Origin: Zeimonas sp039807785
Lineage (GTDB): Bacteria > Pseudomonadota > Gammaproteobacteria > Burkholderiales > Burkholderiaceae_E
Direction: 5' to 3'
NCBI GenBank assembly: GCA_039807785.1
Contig: JBDHRX010000001.1
Coordinates: 1-64,000, forward strand
DNA length: 64,000 bases
Within the stretch, counting starts at the first letter, position 1; every line of letters begins with the position of its first letter. The notes below the pieces were generated by a model. It ran no database searches. It was not told where the DNA came from and saw nothing but the letters and a program-made list of their open reading frames with translations. This document shows, in pieces, positions 16,445-25,234 of the stretch. A program made the position numbers and the translations under genes.

Positions 16445-17779
16445 ATGAGAGCCCTCCCGATGGTGAAGACGCTGGCCGCCGCCCTGAGCCTGGGCGTCGC
16501 GTTTCCGGCCTTCGCGCTCGACCTGATGGAAGCCTGGCGGGCCGCGCTGGCCAACGACGCCCAGCTGGCCAGCGCCCGCTCGCTGCTCCAGGCGACGCGC
16601 GAGCGGGTGCCGCAGGCGCGCGCCGGCCTGCTGCCGTCGGTGAACGCCACGGCGGCGATCACGCCCCAGCGGGTGGACACCAACGCCGGGCCGGCCCGGG
16701 ACTTCACCGCCAGGGCCTACGCGATTCAGCTGAGCTACCCGCTGTTTCGCATGCAGAACGTCGAGACCTTCGAGCAGAGCAAGCTGCAGGTCGCGGCGGG
16801 GGAAGTCCAGTACGCGCAGGCCACGCAGGATCTCGCGCTGCGGGTCTCGCAGGCCTACTTCGACGTGCTGGCCGCGCAGGACAACCGCGAGACCCTGCAG
16901 GCGCAGATGCGCGCGATCTCCGAGCAGCTCGCCGCCGCCAAGCGCAACTTCGAGGTCGGCACCGCCACCATCACCGACCAGCAGGAGGCGCAGGCGCGCT
17001 ACGACCTCGCCACGGCGCAGGAAATCGCGGCGCGCAACGACCTCGAAGTGCGGCGCGCGGCGCTCGCCCAGCTGATCGGTCGCCCGGTCGGCGAGATCGA
17101 GGTGCTCAGGCCGGGCGTGGCGCTGGAAGGGCCGCAGCCGGCACGCGAGGCCGAGTGGGTCGACAACGCCCGCGACGGCAACCTGCTGGTGCAGCAGCAG
17201 CGGATCGTCGGCGAGATCGCCAGGCGCGAGATCGATCGCCAGCGTTACGGGCACTACCCGACCGTCGACGTCGTCGGCGCGCTGCAGCGCGCGGAGAACA
17301 CCGCGTACAACGTCGTCGGCATCCGCAGCAGCAGCGCGGTGCTCGGCCTGCAGCTCTCGATCCCGCTCTACGCCGGCGGCGCCATCGATGCGCGCGTGCG
17401 CGAAGCGACGGCCTCGCACGAGCGCGCGCTGTCGGATCTCGAGCACGCCCGCCGCCAGGCCGAACAGGGAACGCGCCAGGCCTACCTCGGCCTGAACAGC
17501 GGACTCGCCCAGGTGCGCGCCCTCGAGGCGGCCGAGCGCTCGAGCCGGCTCGCGCTCGACTCGAACCTGCTCGGCTACCAGGTCGGGGTCCGGATCAACA
17601 TCGACGTGCTCAACGCGCAGCAGCAGCTCTACACGACGCAGCGCGACCTCGCGCGGGCGCGCTACGACGCGCTGCTCAACGGCCTGCGGCTCAAGGCCTC
17701 CGCGGGCACGCTCGGCGACGACGACGTGGCGCAGGTCGATGCGCTGCTGGGGCCGCCGCAGCCCGGCGAGCGCCGCTGA
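16445..17779 (+). CDS. tolC: TolC-family outer membrane efflux channel
   Basis: 444 residues with a signal peptide (cleavage near AFPAFA). Two repeated alpha-helical outer-membrane-factor halves follow, with phrases such as SQAYFDVLAAQDNRETL and QARYDLATAQEIAARNDLEVR, plus SIPLYAGGAIDARVREA in the second half. It forms the trimeric channel for RND pumps and type I secretion. A GGAG lies about 10 bases ahead of the ATG. It could serve the efflux operon just upstream. Convergent waaA begins its 3' end 49 bases later. Confidence 0.94.
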   Translation: MRALPMVKTLAAALSLGVAFPAFALDLMEAWRAALANDAQLASARSLLQATRERVPQARAGLLPSVNATAAITPQRVDTNAGPARDFTARAYAIQLSYPLFRMQNVETFEQSKLQVAAGEVQYAQATQDLALRVSQAYFDVLAAQDNRETLQAQMRAISEQLAAAKRNFEVGTATITDQQEAQARYDLATAQEIAARNDLEVRRAALAQLIGRPVGEIEVLRPGVALEGPQPAREAEWVDNARDGNLLVQQQRIVGEIARREIDRQRYGHYPTVDVVGALQRAENTAYNVVGIRSSSAVLGLQLSIPLYAGGAIDARVREATASHERALSDLEHARRQAEQGTRQAYLGLNSGLAQVRALEAAERSSRLALDSNLLGYQVGVRINIDVLNAQQQLYTTQRDLARARYDALLNGLRLKASAGTLGDDDVAQVDALLGPPQPGERR

Positions 17780-17828
17780 GCCGGGCAAACGACGCCGGGC
17801 CCGGATATTCCGCGGCCGCCGGGGCGGC

Positions 17829-19166
17829 TCAGCCCTCCGGAGGCGATCTTTCCGCGGGCAGGTGCCCGAGATACGGGGCCAGCGCCTCCAGCGTGCGCGC
17901 CGTGGCGCCCCGATGGTGGCCGGCGAAGGCCAGCGCGCAATCGCTCATCGACTGCCTGCGGTCGGCGTCGAGCACGATCGCCAGCGCCTCGCGCACCGCC
18001 CGCGACGCGTCCGGCACGCGGACCGCCGCATCGGCGGCAATGGCCTGTTCCGCCGCCTCGGCGAAGTTGAACGTATGCGTCCCGATGATCACCGGGACGC
18101 CCGCGGCGCTCGCCTCGATCAGGTTCTGCCCGCCGTAGGGCAGCAGCGAACCGCCGATGACCGCGACGTCGGCCAGCGCATAGTAGGCCGCCATCTCGCC
18201 CATCGAATCGCCGAGCAGCACCTGCGCGTCCAGCGGATCGTCCTCGGACAGCCGGCTGCGCCGCGCCATCCGCCAGCCGCGCGACTCGATCATCGCCGCG
18301 ACCTCGTCGAACCGTTCGGGATGCCGGGGCACGATGACCAGCAACGGCGGGAACCGGCTCGCCAGCTCGGGCGGGCGCAGGCGCGCCGCCCAGGCGTCGA
18401 GCAGCAGCGCTTCCTCACCCTCCCGGGTGCTGGCGGCCACGACGCAGAAGCGCGGTAGTCCGCCCGACCGGTGCCCGGCGAGCCAGGCGGCGCGCCAGCG
18501 ATGGCCGCGCGCCTCCTGCGCCGGCTCGGCCACCACGTCGAACTTCAGGTTGCCGAGCGCGGGCACCGCATGCCGGCCCAGCCGGGCCAGCCGGCGCGCA
18601 TCCGCATCGGTCTGCGCGAGCACCAGGTCGAGCCCGGCGAGCGCGGGCTTGATCAGGACCTGCCAGCGGCGCGCCTTGCGCAGCGAGCGGTCCGACAGCC
18701 GCGCGTTGACCAGCGCCATCGGAACGCCCTCCCGGCGCGCCACGGCGACGAGGTTCGGCCACAGCTCGGTCTCGATCACGATACCGATCGTCGGCCGCCA
18801 CGCCCTCAGGAAGCGGCGCACCGCGAACGGGTAGTCGTAGGGCAGGTAGGCCTGGTGCACGCCGGCGCCGGCGAACAGCGACGCGCCGGTGGCCCGGCCG
18901 GTCGGCGTCATGTGGGTGACCAGGATCTCGCAGTCGGGCCAGCGCTCGCGCAGCGCGGCGACCAGCGGCTGCGCCGCGCGCGTCTCCCCGACCGACACCG
19001 CGTGCAGCCAGACCAGCGGCTGCATGTCGGCGCGCGGCGGATGCGCGCCGAAGCGCTCGGCGAGATGGCGCCGGTACTCGGGCTGGCGACGCGATCGCCA
19101 CAGCAGGTAGGCCAGCACCAGCGGCGTCGCCAGATACCAGGCGATCGTATAGAGCCAGCGGGCCAT
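17829..19166 (-). CDS. waaA: 3-deoxy-D-manno-octulosonic acid (Kdo) transferase WaaA
   Basis: 445 residues from the ATG at 19166; the open frame continues upstream but without family similarity. It adds Kdo from CMP-Kdo to lipid IVA at the inner membrane. An N-terminal membrane anchor (LYTIAWYLATPLVLAYLL) is followed by GT30 landmarks: WLHAVSVGE near the N-terminal domain, and GGSLLPYGGQNLIEASAAGVP plus GTHTFNFAEA in the C-terminal domain. Whether it adds one or two Kdo cannot be read from sequence. A TAGAAT -10 candidate lies 42 bases upstream. Confidence 0.95.
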   Translation of the reverse strand: MARWLYTIAWYLATPLVLAYLLWRSRRQPEYRRHLAERFGAHPPRADMQPLVWLHAVSVGETRAAQPLVAALRERWPDCEILVTHMTPTGRATGASLFAGAGVHQAYLPYDYPFAVRRFLRAWRPTIGIVIETELWPNLVAVARREGVPMALVNARLSDRSLRKARRWQVLIKPALAGLDLVLAQTDADARRLARLGRHAVPALGNLKFDVVAEPAQEARGHRWRAAWLAGHRSGGLPRFCVVAASTREGEEALLLDAWAARLRPPELASRFPPLLVIVPRHPERFDEVAAMIESRGWRMARRSRLSEDDPLDAQVLLGDSMGEMAAYYALADVAVIGGSLLPYGGQNLIEASAAGVPVIIGTHTFNFAEAAEQAIAADAAVRVPDASRAVREALAIVLDADRRQSMSDCALAFAGHHRGATARTLEALAPYLGHLPAERSPPEG

Positions 19167-19207
19167 GCGAAGCGTCGGGCGTGCGTGCGGTCGGGACGGG
19201 ATTCGGT

Positions 19208-19213
19208 ATTCTA
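19208..19213 (-). promoter_or_regulatory. Candidate -10 element (TAGAAT) of waaA
   Basis: On the minus strand, TAGAAT occupies 19213-19208, 42 bases ahead of the waaA ATG. CTGTCA (19235-19230) is a weak -35 at 16-base spacing. The 94-base gap to divergent rmlC is the only promoter space for both genes. Confidence 0.45.
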
Positions 19214-19219
19214 GCCGGC

Positions 19220-19264
19220 ATGATCCTCGTGACAGGCGCCAGCGATCCGGCGACCCGCCGATGA
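19220..19264 (+). pseudogene. 14-codon ORF resembling the start of an SDR epimerase, overlapping rmlC
   Basis: An ATG at 19220 opens MILVTGASDPATRR and its TGA overlaps the rmlC ATG (19261-19264). The first eight residues are the classic first strand and glycine loop of NAD-dependent sugar epimerases/dehydratases, then similarity stops. It may be a deletion remnant of a former nucleotide-sugar gene, or a short upstream ORF that couples translation into rmlC. Chance similarity is possible at this length. Confidence 0.35.
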
Positions 19265-19836
19265 AGCTGCACACCGCGCACGCCGCGGGCTGGGCGTTGT
19301 TCGATGCCAGCGTGCATCGCGACGACCGCGGCTGGCTGATGGAAGTCCTGCGCCTGGAACCCTTGCGCGCGCATGCCGGACCGGTGGAGATCGTGCAGCA
19401 GAACCTCAGCCACAGCCGGCGCGGCGTCCTGCGCGGGCTCCATTTCCAGCTCGGGGCCCCGCAGGGCAAACTGGTCCAGGTGCTCGCCGGCGCGATCCAC
19501 GACGTCATCGTCGACCTGCGCCGCGGATCGCCGCATTTCGGCGCGTCGTTCGCCTTCGAGCTCCGGGCCGACCAGCCCCGGCTGCTCTGGGTGCCCCCGG
19601 GCTTCGCGCACGGCCTGCTCGCGCGCGACGACTGCCTGGTGCTCTACGGGCTGACGCGGCCCTGGGACGCCCGGCTCGACCGCGCGCTCCGCTGGGACTC
19701 CCCCGCCCTGGCGATCGACTGGCCGCTGGCCGGCGCCGCGCCGATCCTGTCCGAGCGCGACCGCACCGCGCCCTTGTTCGGCGAAGCCGATGCGCTCGAG
19801 ATGGGCGCCCCCGATGAGCCGGGCACCCGCGGCTGA
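19261..19836 (+). CDS. rmlC: dTDP-4-dehydrorhamnose 3,5-epimerase RmlC
   Basis: 191 residues, cupin fold. It epimerises dTDP-4-keto-6-deoxyglucose at C3 and C5 on the way to dTDP-L-rhamnose. His61 (LRGLHFQ), Lys70 (QGKLVQV), Tyr129 and Asp146 (RWDSP) match known catalytic positions, and VPPGFAHG is the family signature. The second conserved Tyr of the usual TDYY region appears replaced by Trp135 (TRPWDA), which may tune the C3 versus C5 outcome. It overlaps rmlD by 23 bases. The partner genes rmlA and rmlB lie 30 kb away. Confidence 0.9.
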   Translation: MKLHTAHAAGWALFDASVHRDDRGWLMEVLRLEPLRAHAGPVEIVQQNLSHSRRGVLRGLHFQLGAPQGKLVQVLAGAIHDVIVDLRRGSPHFGASFAFELRADQPRLLWVPPGFAHGLLARDDCLVLYGLTRPWDARLDRALRWDSPALAIDWPLAGAAPILSERDRTAPLFGEADALEMGAPDEPGTRG

Positions 19837-20785
19837 CGGCCCCGTCCCGGCGCGGGCCGCCCCGCGCGTTCTGCTGCTCGGCGCGAGCGGGCGCCTCGGC
19901 TGCGCGATCGCCGCCGAGTTCGCGCGGCCTGCGCCGCAGCGGGTCGAGCTCGTGGCGCCCTCGCGCGCGGACCTGGCGCTCGACCTCGCCGCGCCCGAAG
20001 ACGCGGTCCGGCGCTGGCTCGAGCGCTGGCGGCCCGACTGCGTCGTCAACGGCATCGCGATCGGCGACGTCGATCGCTGCGAGATCGATCCCCCGCTCGC
20101 GACCCGGCTCAACGCGGCGCTGCCGCAGGCACTCGCCCGGGCCTGCGCGCAAACCGGCGCGCGGCTGGTCCATTTCTCGACCGACTTCGTCTTCGACGGC
20201 GCGCTGCGCCGCCCGTACCGCGAGGACGACGAGGCTCGTCCGCTGTCGGTCTACGGTGCCTCCAAGCTCGCGGGCGAGGCCGCGATCGCCGACTCCGGCT
20301 GCCGACACTGGATCTTCCGCGTGAGCTGGCTCTACGGCGCGGCATCGCGCAACCTCGCCGCCGACCTGCTCGATCCGGCAAACGGCGGCCGCGTGTTCCA
20401 CCTGGCCTCGGACCGGGTCGGCGTCCCCAATCCGGTGCAGCGGCTGGCCGTCGAAGTCGCGCGCTGCATCGCGCGCGACGGCGACCCGGACCGGCCCGCG
20501 CCGCCCTCCGGGGTCTACCACCTGTCGTGCCACGGCGCGACCACCTGGCACGCCTTCGGCCAGGCCTTCCTGCGCGAAGCCGTGCGCGCCGGACGGCTCC
20601 GGGCCGAGCGCGTGCCGCGCATCGAAGCGATCGACGAATCGAGCCTCGGCCGCCCTGCACGCCGGCCCGCATGGTCGGTCCTCGATCCGTCCCGCTACGA
20701 GCGCTGCTTCGCGCGCCGGCTGCCCGGCTGGGAAGCGGCGATCGCGTCGGCGCTGCCCGGAAGCGATGCGGCCCGGGCTCTCTAG
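19814..20785 (+). CDS. rmlD: dTDP-4-dehydrorhamnose reductase RmlD
   Basis: 323 residues, extended SDR. It performs the final NAD(P)H reduction to dTDP-L-rhamnose. The N-terminal VLLLGASGRLG nucleotide loop, FSTDFVFDG and the catalytic pair Tyr147/Lys151 in SVYGASKLAGE are visible. The ATG at 19814 lies inside the end of rmlC, so translation is coupled. It ends 3 bases from the convergent pseI gene. Confidence 0.92.
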   Translation: MSRAPAADGPVPARAAPRVLLLGASGRLGCAIAAEFARPAPQRVELVAPSRADLALDLAAPEDAVRRWLERWRPDCVVNGIAIGDVDRCEIDPPLATRLNAALPQALARACAQTGARLVHFSTDFVFDGALRRPYREDDEARPLSVYGASKLAGEAAIADSGCRHWIFRVSWLYGAASRNLAADLLDPANGGRVFHLASDRVGVPNPVQRLAVEVARCIARDGDPDRPAPPSGVYHLSCHGATTWHAFGQAFLREAVRAGRLRAERVPRIEAIDESSLGRPARRPAWSVLDPSRYERCFARRLPGWEAAIASALPGSDAARAL

Positions 20786-20788
20786 GCC

Positions 20789-21853
20789 CTAGTCCAGCAG
20801 GTCCCAGGCCAGCGGCGTGCCGCGCGGCGCGTCGCGGCGGGCGTGCCGGCCGAGCACATGGTCCAGGTGTTTCGGCGCGAGCCCGAAGCCGGGCCGGATC
20901 GCGCGCACGTTCTCGCGCGTGAACCGGTCCCCCGCCTTCACGTCGCGCACCAGGTACAGCGAACGGCGAAAGGCGAGCGACTTGCGTTCCTGCTCCGACT
21001 GGGGTCCGTAGGCCACCCCGCCGAGCGCCTGCCAGGCGCGGGCGCTCTCGGTCACCAGGCTGGCCAGCTCGGCGGGCTCGAGCGAGAAGCTCGAATCGAC
21101 GCCGCCGTCGGCGCGCGCCAGCGTGAAGTGCTTCTCGACCACCGTCGCGCCGAGCGCGACCGCCGCGACCGCGGCCCCGACGCCCATCGTGTGGTCCGAC
21201 AGCCCCACCTGGCAGCCGAACAGCGCGCGCATGTGGGGGATCGTGGCCAGGTTGGTGTACTCCGGCGTCGCCGGGTAGGTGCTGGTGCACTTGAGCAGCA
21301 CCAGGTCGCGGCAGCCGGCCTCGCGCGCCGCGCGCACCGTCTCGTCCAGCTCGGCGACGCTGGCCATGCCGGTGGAGACGATGACCGGCTTGCCGGTCGC
21401 CGCGACGCGGCGCACCAGAGGCAGGTCGGTGTTCTCGAACGAGGCGATCTTGTAGCACGGCGCGCCGAGCGATTCGAGGAAGTCGACGGCGGTTTCGTCG
21501 AACGGCGTCGAGAACGCGATCATGCCGAGCTCCCGGGCGCGCGCGAAGATCGGTCCGTGCCAGTCCCAGGGCGTGTGCGCTTCCTGGTACAGCCGGTGCA
21601 GCGGCTTGCCGCGCCACAGGCTGCCCGGGTCGTCGATCCGGAACGCCTGCGCATCGACGTCGATGGTCATCGTGTCGGCGGTGTAGGTCTGGATCTTCAG
21701 CGCGTGCGCGCCGGCCCGGGCCGCGGCCTCGACGATCGCCAGCGCGCGCTCGAGCGACTGGTTGTGGTTGCCCGACATCTCGGCGATGACGAACGGCGGG
21801 GCGTCGGCGCCGACGCGGCGGCCGGCAATCTCGAACGAAGCGGGCGCGTTCAT
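20789..21853 (-). CDS. pseI: Pseudaminic acid synthase PseI
   Basis: 354 residues, NeuB superfamily. It condenses 2,4-diacetamido-2,4,6-trideoxy-L-altrose with phosphoenolpyruvate to give pseudaminic acid. The TIM barrel opens FVIAEMSGNHNQSL, and ADGGVDSSFSLEP is the PseI-specific version of the loop that differs in sialic and legionaminic synthases. A C-terminal antifreeze-like SAF domain spans about 290-350. It is the last gene of the Pse operon, and its ATG overlaps the stop of pseG-pseH (ATGA). Confidence 0.94.
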   Translation of the reverse strand: MNAPASFEIAGRRVGADAPPFVIAEMSGNHNQSLERALAIVEAAARAGAHALKIQTYTADTMTIDVDAQAFRIDDPGSLWRGKPLHRLYQEAHTPWDWHGPIFARARELGMIAFSTPFDETAVDFLESLGAPCYKIASFENTDLPLVRRVAATGKPVIVSTGMASVAELDETVRAAREAGCRDLVLLKCTSTYPATPEYTNLATIPHMRALFGCQVGLSDHTMGVGAAVAAVALGATVVEKHFTLARADGGVDSSFSLEPAELASLVTESARAWQALGGVAYGPQSEQERKSLAFRRSLYLVRDVKAGDRFTRENVRAIRPGFGLAPKHLDHVLGRHARRDAPRGTPLAWDLLD

Positions 21854-23391
21854 GTCTGGATCCTCTTGCGATAGCGCGTCGACGCGATCTCGAAGCCGCT
21901 GCCGGCGAACAAGCGGTGCGAGACGTCGTTGCCGGCCATGACTTCGGCGACGACCGCCTCGACCTCCGGATGGCGAGCCGCGAGCCAGCGCTCGGCCGCG
22001 GCGAGCAGCGCCCGTCCCAGGCCCCGGCCGGCCCGGTCCGGCGCCAGGTAGATCGAGACCTCGGCCTCGGAACCCGCGAGGTCGTAGCGGACGACCCCCG
22101 CCGGCGCGGCGGCGGCGCTCCCGATCAGCAGGATCCGCCGCGGATCGGCCAGCGCCTGCGTCAACCAGCGGTCATGCGTGTCCCAGCCGATCGGCGCCTC
22201 GTCGCGCGAGAAGCGCCGGACCGCCGGCGCATTGCGCCATTCGAAGAGATCGCGCGCGTCGTCGCGCGTGGCCGGGCGGATCGTCACCTCGGGGGTGGCC
22301 AGGATCCCGGCCACGCGCGCCGCCCCCCGGGCATCGACCGTCGCCATGCCCCGTGCCGCCAGGTGCGCGCGCAACGATGCGTCGTCGGCGAGCGCGCGCA
22401 CCTGGCCGGCGAGCGCCGCCGCGTCGGCGGGATCGATCCCGGGCCCGAGCAGCAACCCCGCGCGCGCCGCCTCGCGCAGCAGCTCGCGCTGGTTGTCGGC
22501 CACGGCGAACGCCAGGGTCGGCAGCCCCAGCGCGCATCGCTCCCAGGTCGCCGCCCCGGCGGCGCCGATGCCCAGGTCGGCGCCGGCGATCAGCGCCGCC
22601 ATGTCGGCGGTCTGGACGTGGAGGACGGTGCGCGGCCGCGCCGCGCAGCGCGCCGCCAGCGCGTCGCGACGCGGGTGCGCCGCCCCGATCACCACGTCGA
22701 CCCCGGCATCCAGCCCCGCCGCGTCGAGCGCATCCAGCGCCGCCGCGCTGAGGTCGCCCGCGTCGATGCCCCCGAAGAACACCAGCACGCGCCCGACCCG
22801 GTCGGCGCGCCGGCGCAGCGTCGCGCGGGCCGCGGCGAACTCCGGACGCAGCAGCGCGTACGCCGGGCCGAGCAGCCGGCGGCAGCCGGCGGGCACCCGC
22901 CCGTCGTAGCGCGCCACGGCCCCCTCGTGGAAATTCTGGTCGAGCAGCAGGTCGCAGTCGTGCGGCCGGTCGGCGAGATCGTCGATCGCGAAGATCCGGC
23001 CGGCGCCTGCGCGCAGCCGCGCCTCCCACCTGGCATCCAGCGCGTAGTGGTCGACCACGACCCAGTCCCACGGGCCGTCGGGGTCCAGCGCCGCGCGCGT
23101 CGCCGCGGCGTCCGCCTCCTGGGTCGCGCCGAGCCAGGCCGCGTGCGGCGGGCCGGCGGGCGTTCCGGCGCGATTCGCGCCAGCCGTCGCATCGGCATCG
23201 GCGGCCGGCAGCAGCGTCAGCGCATGGCCCCGGTCGGTGACCAGCCCGGCGAGCCCGGCGGGCAGCGGCCGGCAGACGAAGCGGGTCCGGGCGCCGCCCG
23301 CCCGCAGCGCATCGGCCAGCGTCAGGCAGCGCATCAGGTGCCCGGTGCCGATGCGCGCCGAGGCATCGGTACGCAGGGCAACCCGCATCAT
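21850..23391 (-). CDS. pseG: Fused PseG hydrolase and PseH-like N-acetyltransferase
   Basis: 513 residues. Residues 1-360 are PseG, the GT-B-fold hydrolase that strips UDP from UDP-2,4-diacetamido-2,4,6-trideoxy-L-altrose; the catalytic His is His18 in RIGTGHLMRC, and GIGAAGAATWERCALGLPT is typical. Residues about 369-513 are a GNAT acetyltransferase with CoA loop RAGRGLGRAL. No other PseH is in the operon, so this domain most likely 4-N-acetylates the PseC product. Fusion puts steps four and three of the pathway (acetylation precedes hydrolysis) in one chain. The ATG at 23391 overlaps the pseF stop; the next codon is also ATG. Confidence 0.9.
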   Translation of the reverse strand: MMRVALRTDASARIGTGHLMRCLTLADALRAGGARTRFVCRPLPAGLAGLVTDRGHALTLLPAADADATAGANRAGTPAGPPHAAWLGATQEADAAATRAALDPDGPWDWVVVDHYALDARWEARLRAGAGRIFAIDDLADRPHDCDLLLDQNFHEGAVARYDGRVPAGCRRLLGPAYALLRPEFAAARATLRRRADRVGRVLVFFGGIDAGDLSAAALDALDAAGLDAGVDVVIGAAHPRRDALAARCAARPRTVLHVQTADMAALIAGADLGIGAAGAATWERCALGLPTLAFAVADNQRELLREAARAGLLLGPGIDPADAAALAGQVRALADDASLRAHLAARGMATVDARGAARVAGILATPEVTIRPATRDDARDLFEWRNAPAVRRFSRDEAPIGWDTHDRWLTQALADPRRILLIGSAAAAPAGVVRYDLAGSEAEVSIYLAPDRAGRGLGRALLAAAERWLAARHPEVEAVVAEVMAGNDVSHRLFAGSGFEIASTRYRKRIQT

Positions 23392-24080
23392 GCAGCCGTC
23401 CGCAGCGCGCGGAACATCCATTCGGCGCGCACCCAGTCTTCCTCGGTATCGATGTCCTGGACCCGGTGACGCGGCAGCACCACCGGCACCGACGCCGCCG
23501 AGTAGAGCGTCACGTCGTCCAGGAACGCGCGCGCCGTGCCCCAGTAGAACTGCCCCGCGTCGTGGAAGGTCTCCTCGAGGTCCTGGGAACGGCGCGTGGC
23601 GTTCTCGGGCCAGATCGGCGCCAGGTTCCCCTCGGCATCGATGCGCAGCGCGCGCTGGATCGGGAACGCGAAGCTCGTCACCGAGAACGCGAACGACTTC
23701 CCGCTGGCCGCCAGCCGCTCGAAACCCGCGCGCAAGTCGGCGGGCCGCACGAACGGCGCCGTCGCGTAGAGGCAGCAGACGTGCTGCGGGGCGGCGCCGT
23801 GCTCGCCGAACCAGCGGATCGCATGCCGCACCACCGCATTGGTGCCGGTATGGTCGTCCGACAGCTCGGGCGGCCGCACGAACGGCGTCTCGGCGCCGGC
23901 CTCGCGAGCCACCCGCGCGATCTCGTCGTCGTCGGTCGAGACGACGATCCGGTCGAACAGGCCGCTCGCGCGTGCCGCGTCGATCGAGTGCGCGATGATC
24001 GGCCGGCCGGCGAACGGACGGACGTTCTTGCGCGGGATGCGCTTGCTGCCGCCACGCGCCGGGATGACCGCGAGCCTCAT
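23388..24080 (-). CDS. pseF: Pseudaminic acid cytidylyltransferase PseF
   Basis: 230 residues. It activates pseudaminic acid as CMP-Pse with CTP. The N-terminal PARGGSKRIPRKNVRPF is the CMP-sugar synthetase signature, and EETFHDAGQFYWG is typical of PseF rather than NeuA or KdsB. Its length is normal for the family. It overlaps both neighbours by 4 bases (pseC stop at 24077, pseG start at 23391). Confidence 0.95.
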   Translation of the reverse strand: MRLAVIPARGGSKRIPRKNVRPFAGRPIIAHSIDAARASGLFDRIVVSTDDDEIARVAREAGAETPFVRPPELSDDHTGTNAVVRHAIRWFGEHGAAPQHVCCLYATAPFVRPADLRAGFERLAASGKSFAFSVTSFAFPIQRALRIDAEGNLAPIWPENATRRSQDLEETFHDAGQFYWGTARAFLDDVTLYSAASVPVVLPRHRVQDIDTEEDWVRAEWMFRALRTAA

Positions 24081-25234
24081 GCCAGGGCCTTCCGCAGCGC
24101 CGAAACGATCTCGTCCTGCTGGGCGTCGGTCAGCGTCGCGAACAGCGGCAGCGTGATCGCCCGTGCGTAGTAGGCCTCGGCGTTCGGGAAGTCGCCCGGC
24201 GCGAAACCCATGCGGCGATAGAAGGGCTGCGTGTGCACCGGGATGTAGTGCACGTTGACGCCGATCCCCGAGGCGCGCAGCGCCTCGAACACGCGGCGCC
24301 GGTCCGGCGCGCCGCGCCCGGGATCCACCTGGATCGGATACAGGTGCAGCGCCGAGTAGGCATCGGCCACGCGCACCGGCACGGTCACCGGCAGCCCGGC
24401 GAGCAACGCGTCGTAGCGCCCGGCGAGCCGGTGGCGCCGCCGCAGGTACTCGTCGAGCCGCGCGAGCTGGCTCAGGCCCAGCGCCGCCTGGATGTCGGTG
24501 ATCCGGTAGTTGTAGCCCAGCTCGACCTGCTGGTAGTACCAGGGTCCGTCGGGCTCGGCGTCCATCAACCCGGCATCGCGCGTCGTGCCGTGGCTGCGCA
24601 GGCGCTCCAGGCGGCGCGCGAGCGGCGCGTCGTTGGTGAGCGCCATGCCGCCCTCGCCGGTGGTGACGATCTTCACCGGGTGGAAGCTGAACACCGTGAT
24701 GTCGCTGTACGTGCAGGCGCCGACCGGCAGGTCGCGATAGCGCCCGCCCACCGCGTGCGAGGCATCCTCGATCACCCGGAAGCCGTAGCGCCGCGCCAGC
24801 GCCCCGATCGCTGCCATGTCGCAGCTCTGCCCGGCGAAGTGCACCGGCACCACCACCTTCGGGAGCCGGCCCTCGCGCTCGGCACGCTCGAGCCTGGCCG
24901 CCAGCGCCGCCGGGTCCATGTTGTAGGTCCGCGGGTCGATGTCGACGAAGTCGACCTGCGCCCCGCAGTAGAGCGCGCAGTTGGCCGAGGCCACGAAGGT
25001 GTTCGGCGAGGTCCAGAGCCGGTCGCCGGGCCCGAGGTCGAGCGCCAGGCAGGCCAGGTGCAGCGCGGCCGTGGCGTTGGCGACCGCGACCCCGTGGGCC
25101 GCGCCGCAGTAGGCGGCCAGCGCCTGCTCGAACCGCGCCACGGCCGGCCCCTGCGTCAGGAAGTCGGAATGCAGCACCGCCTCGACCGCCTCGATGTCGG
25201 CCGGCGTGACCTCCTGGCGTCCGTACGGGATCAT
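24077..25234 (-). CDS. pseC: UDP-4-amino-4,6-dideoxy-N-acetyl-L-altrosamine transaminase PseC
   Basis: 385 residues, DegT/DnrJ/EryC1 aminotransferase. It transfers an amino group to C4 of the PseB product. The PLP lysine is Lys188 in FSFHPVKIVTTGEGG; IEDASHAVGG and LGYNYRITDIQAALG are further family landmarks. The start MIPYGRQEVT is characteristic of PseC. The ATG overlaps the pseB stop by 4 bases. Confidence 0.95.
   Translation of the reverse strand: MIPYGRQEVTPADIEAVEAVLHSDFLTQGPAVARFEQALAAYCGAAHGVAVANATAALHLACLALDLGPGDRLWTSPNTFVASANCALYCGAQVDFVDIDPRTYNMDPAALAARLERAEREGRLPKVVVPVHFAGQSCDMAAIGALARRYGFRVIEDASHAVGGRYRDLPVGACTYSDITVFSFHPVKIVTTGEGGMALTNDAPLARRLERLRSHGTTRDAGLMDAEPDGPWYYQQVELGYNYRITDIQAALGLSQLARLDEYLRRRHRLAGRYDALLAGLPVTVPVRVADAYSALHLYPIQVDPGRGAPDRRRVFEALRASGIGVNVHYIPVHTQPFYRRMGFAPGDFPNAEAYYARAITLPLFATLTDAQQDEIVSALRKALA

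Noticed and set aside
17780..17828. Rho-independent terminator between tolC and waaA
   Set aside because: GC-rich inverted segments are present but no U-run on either strand.
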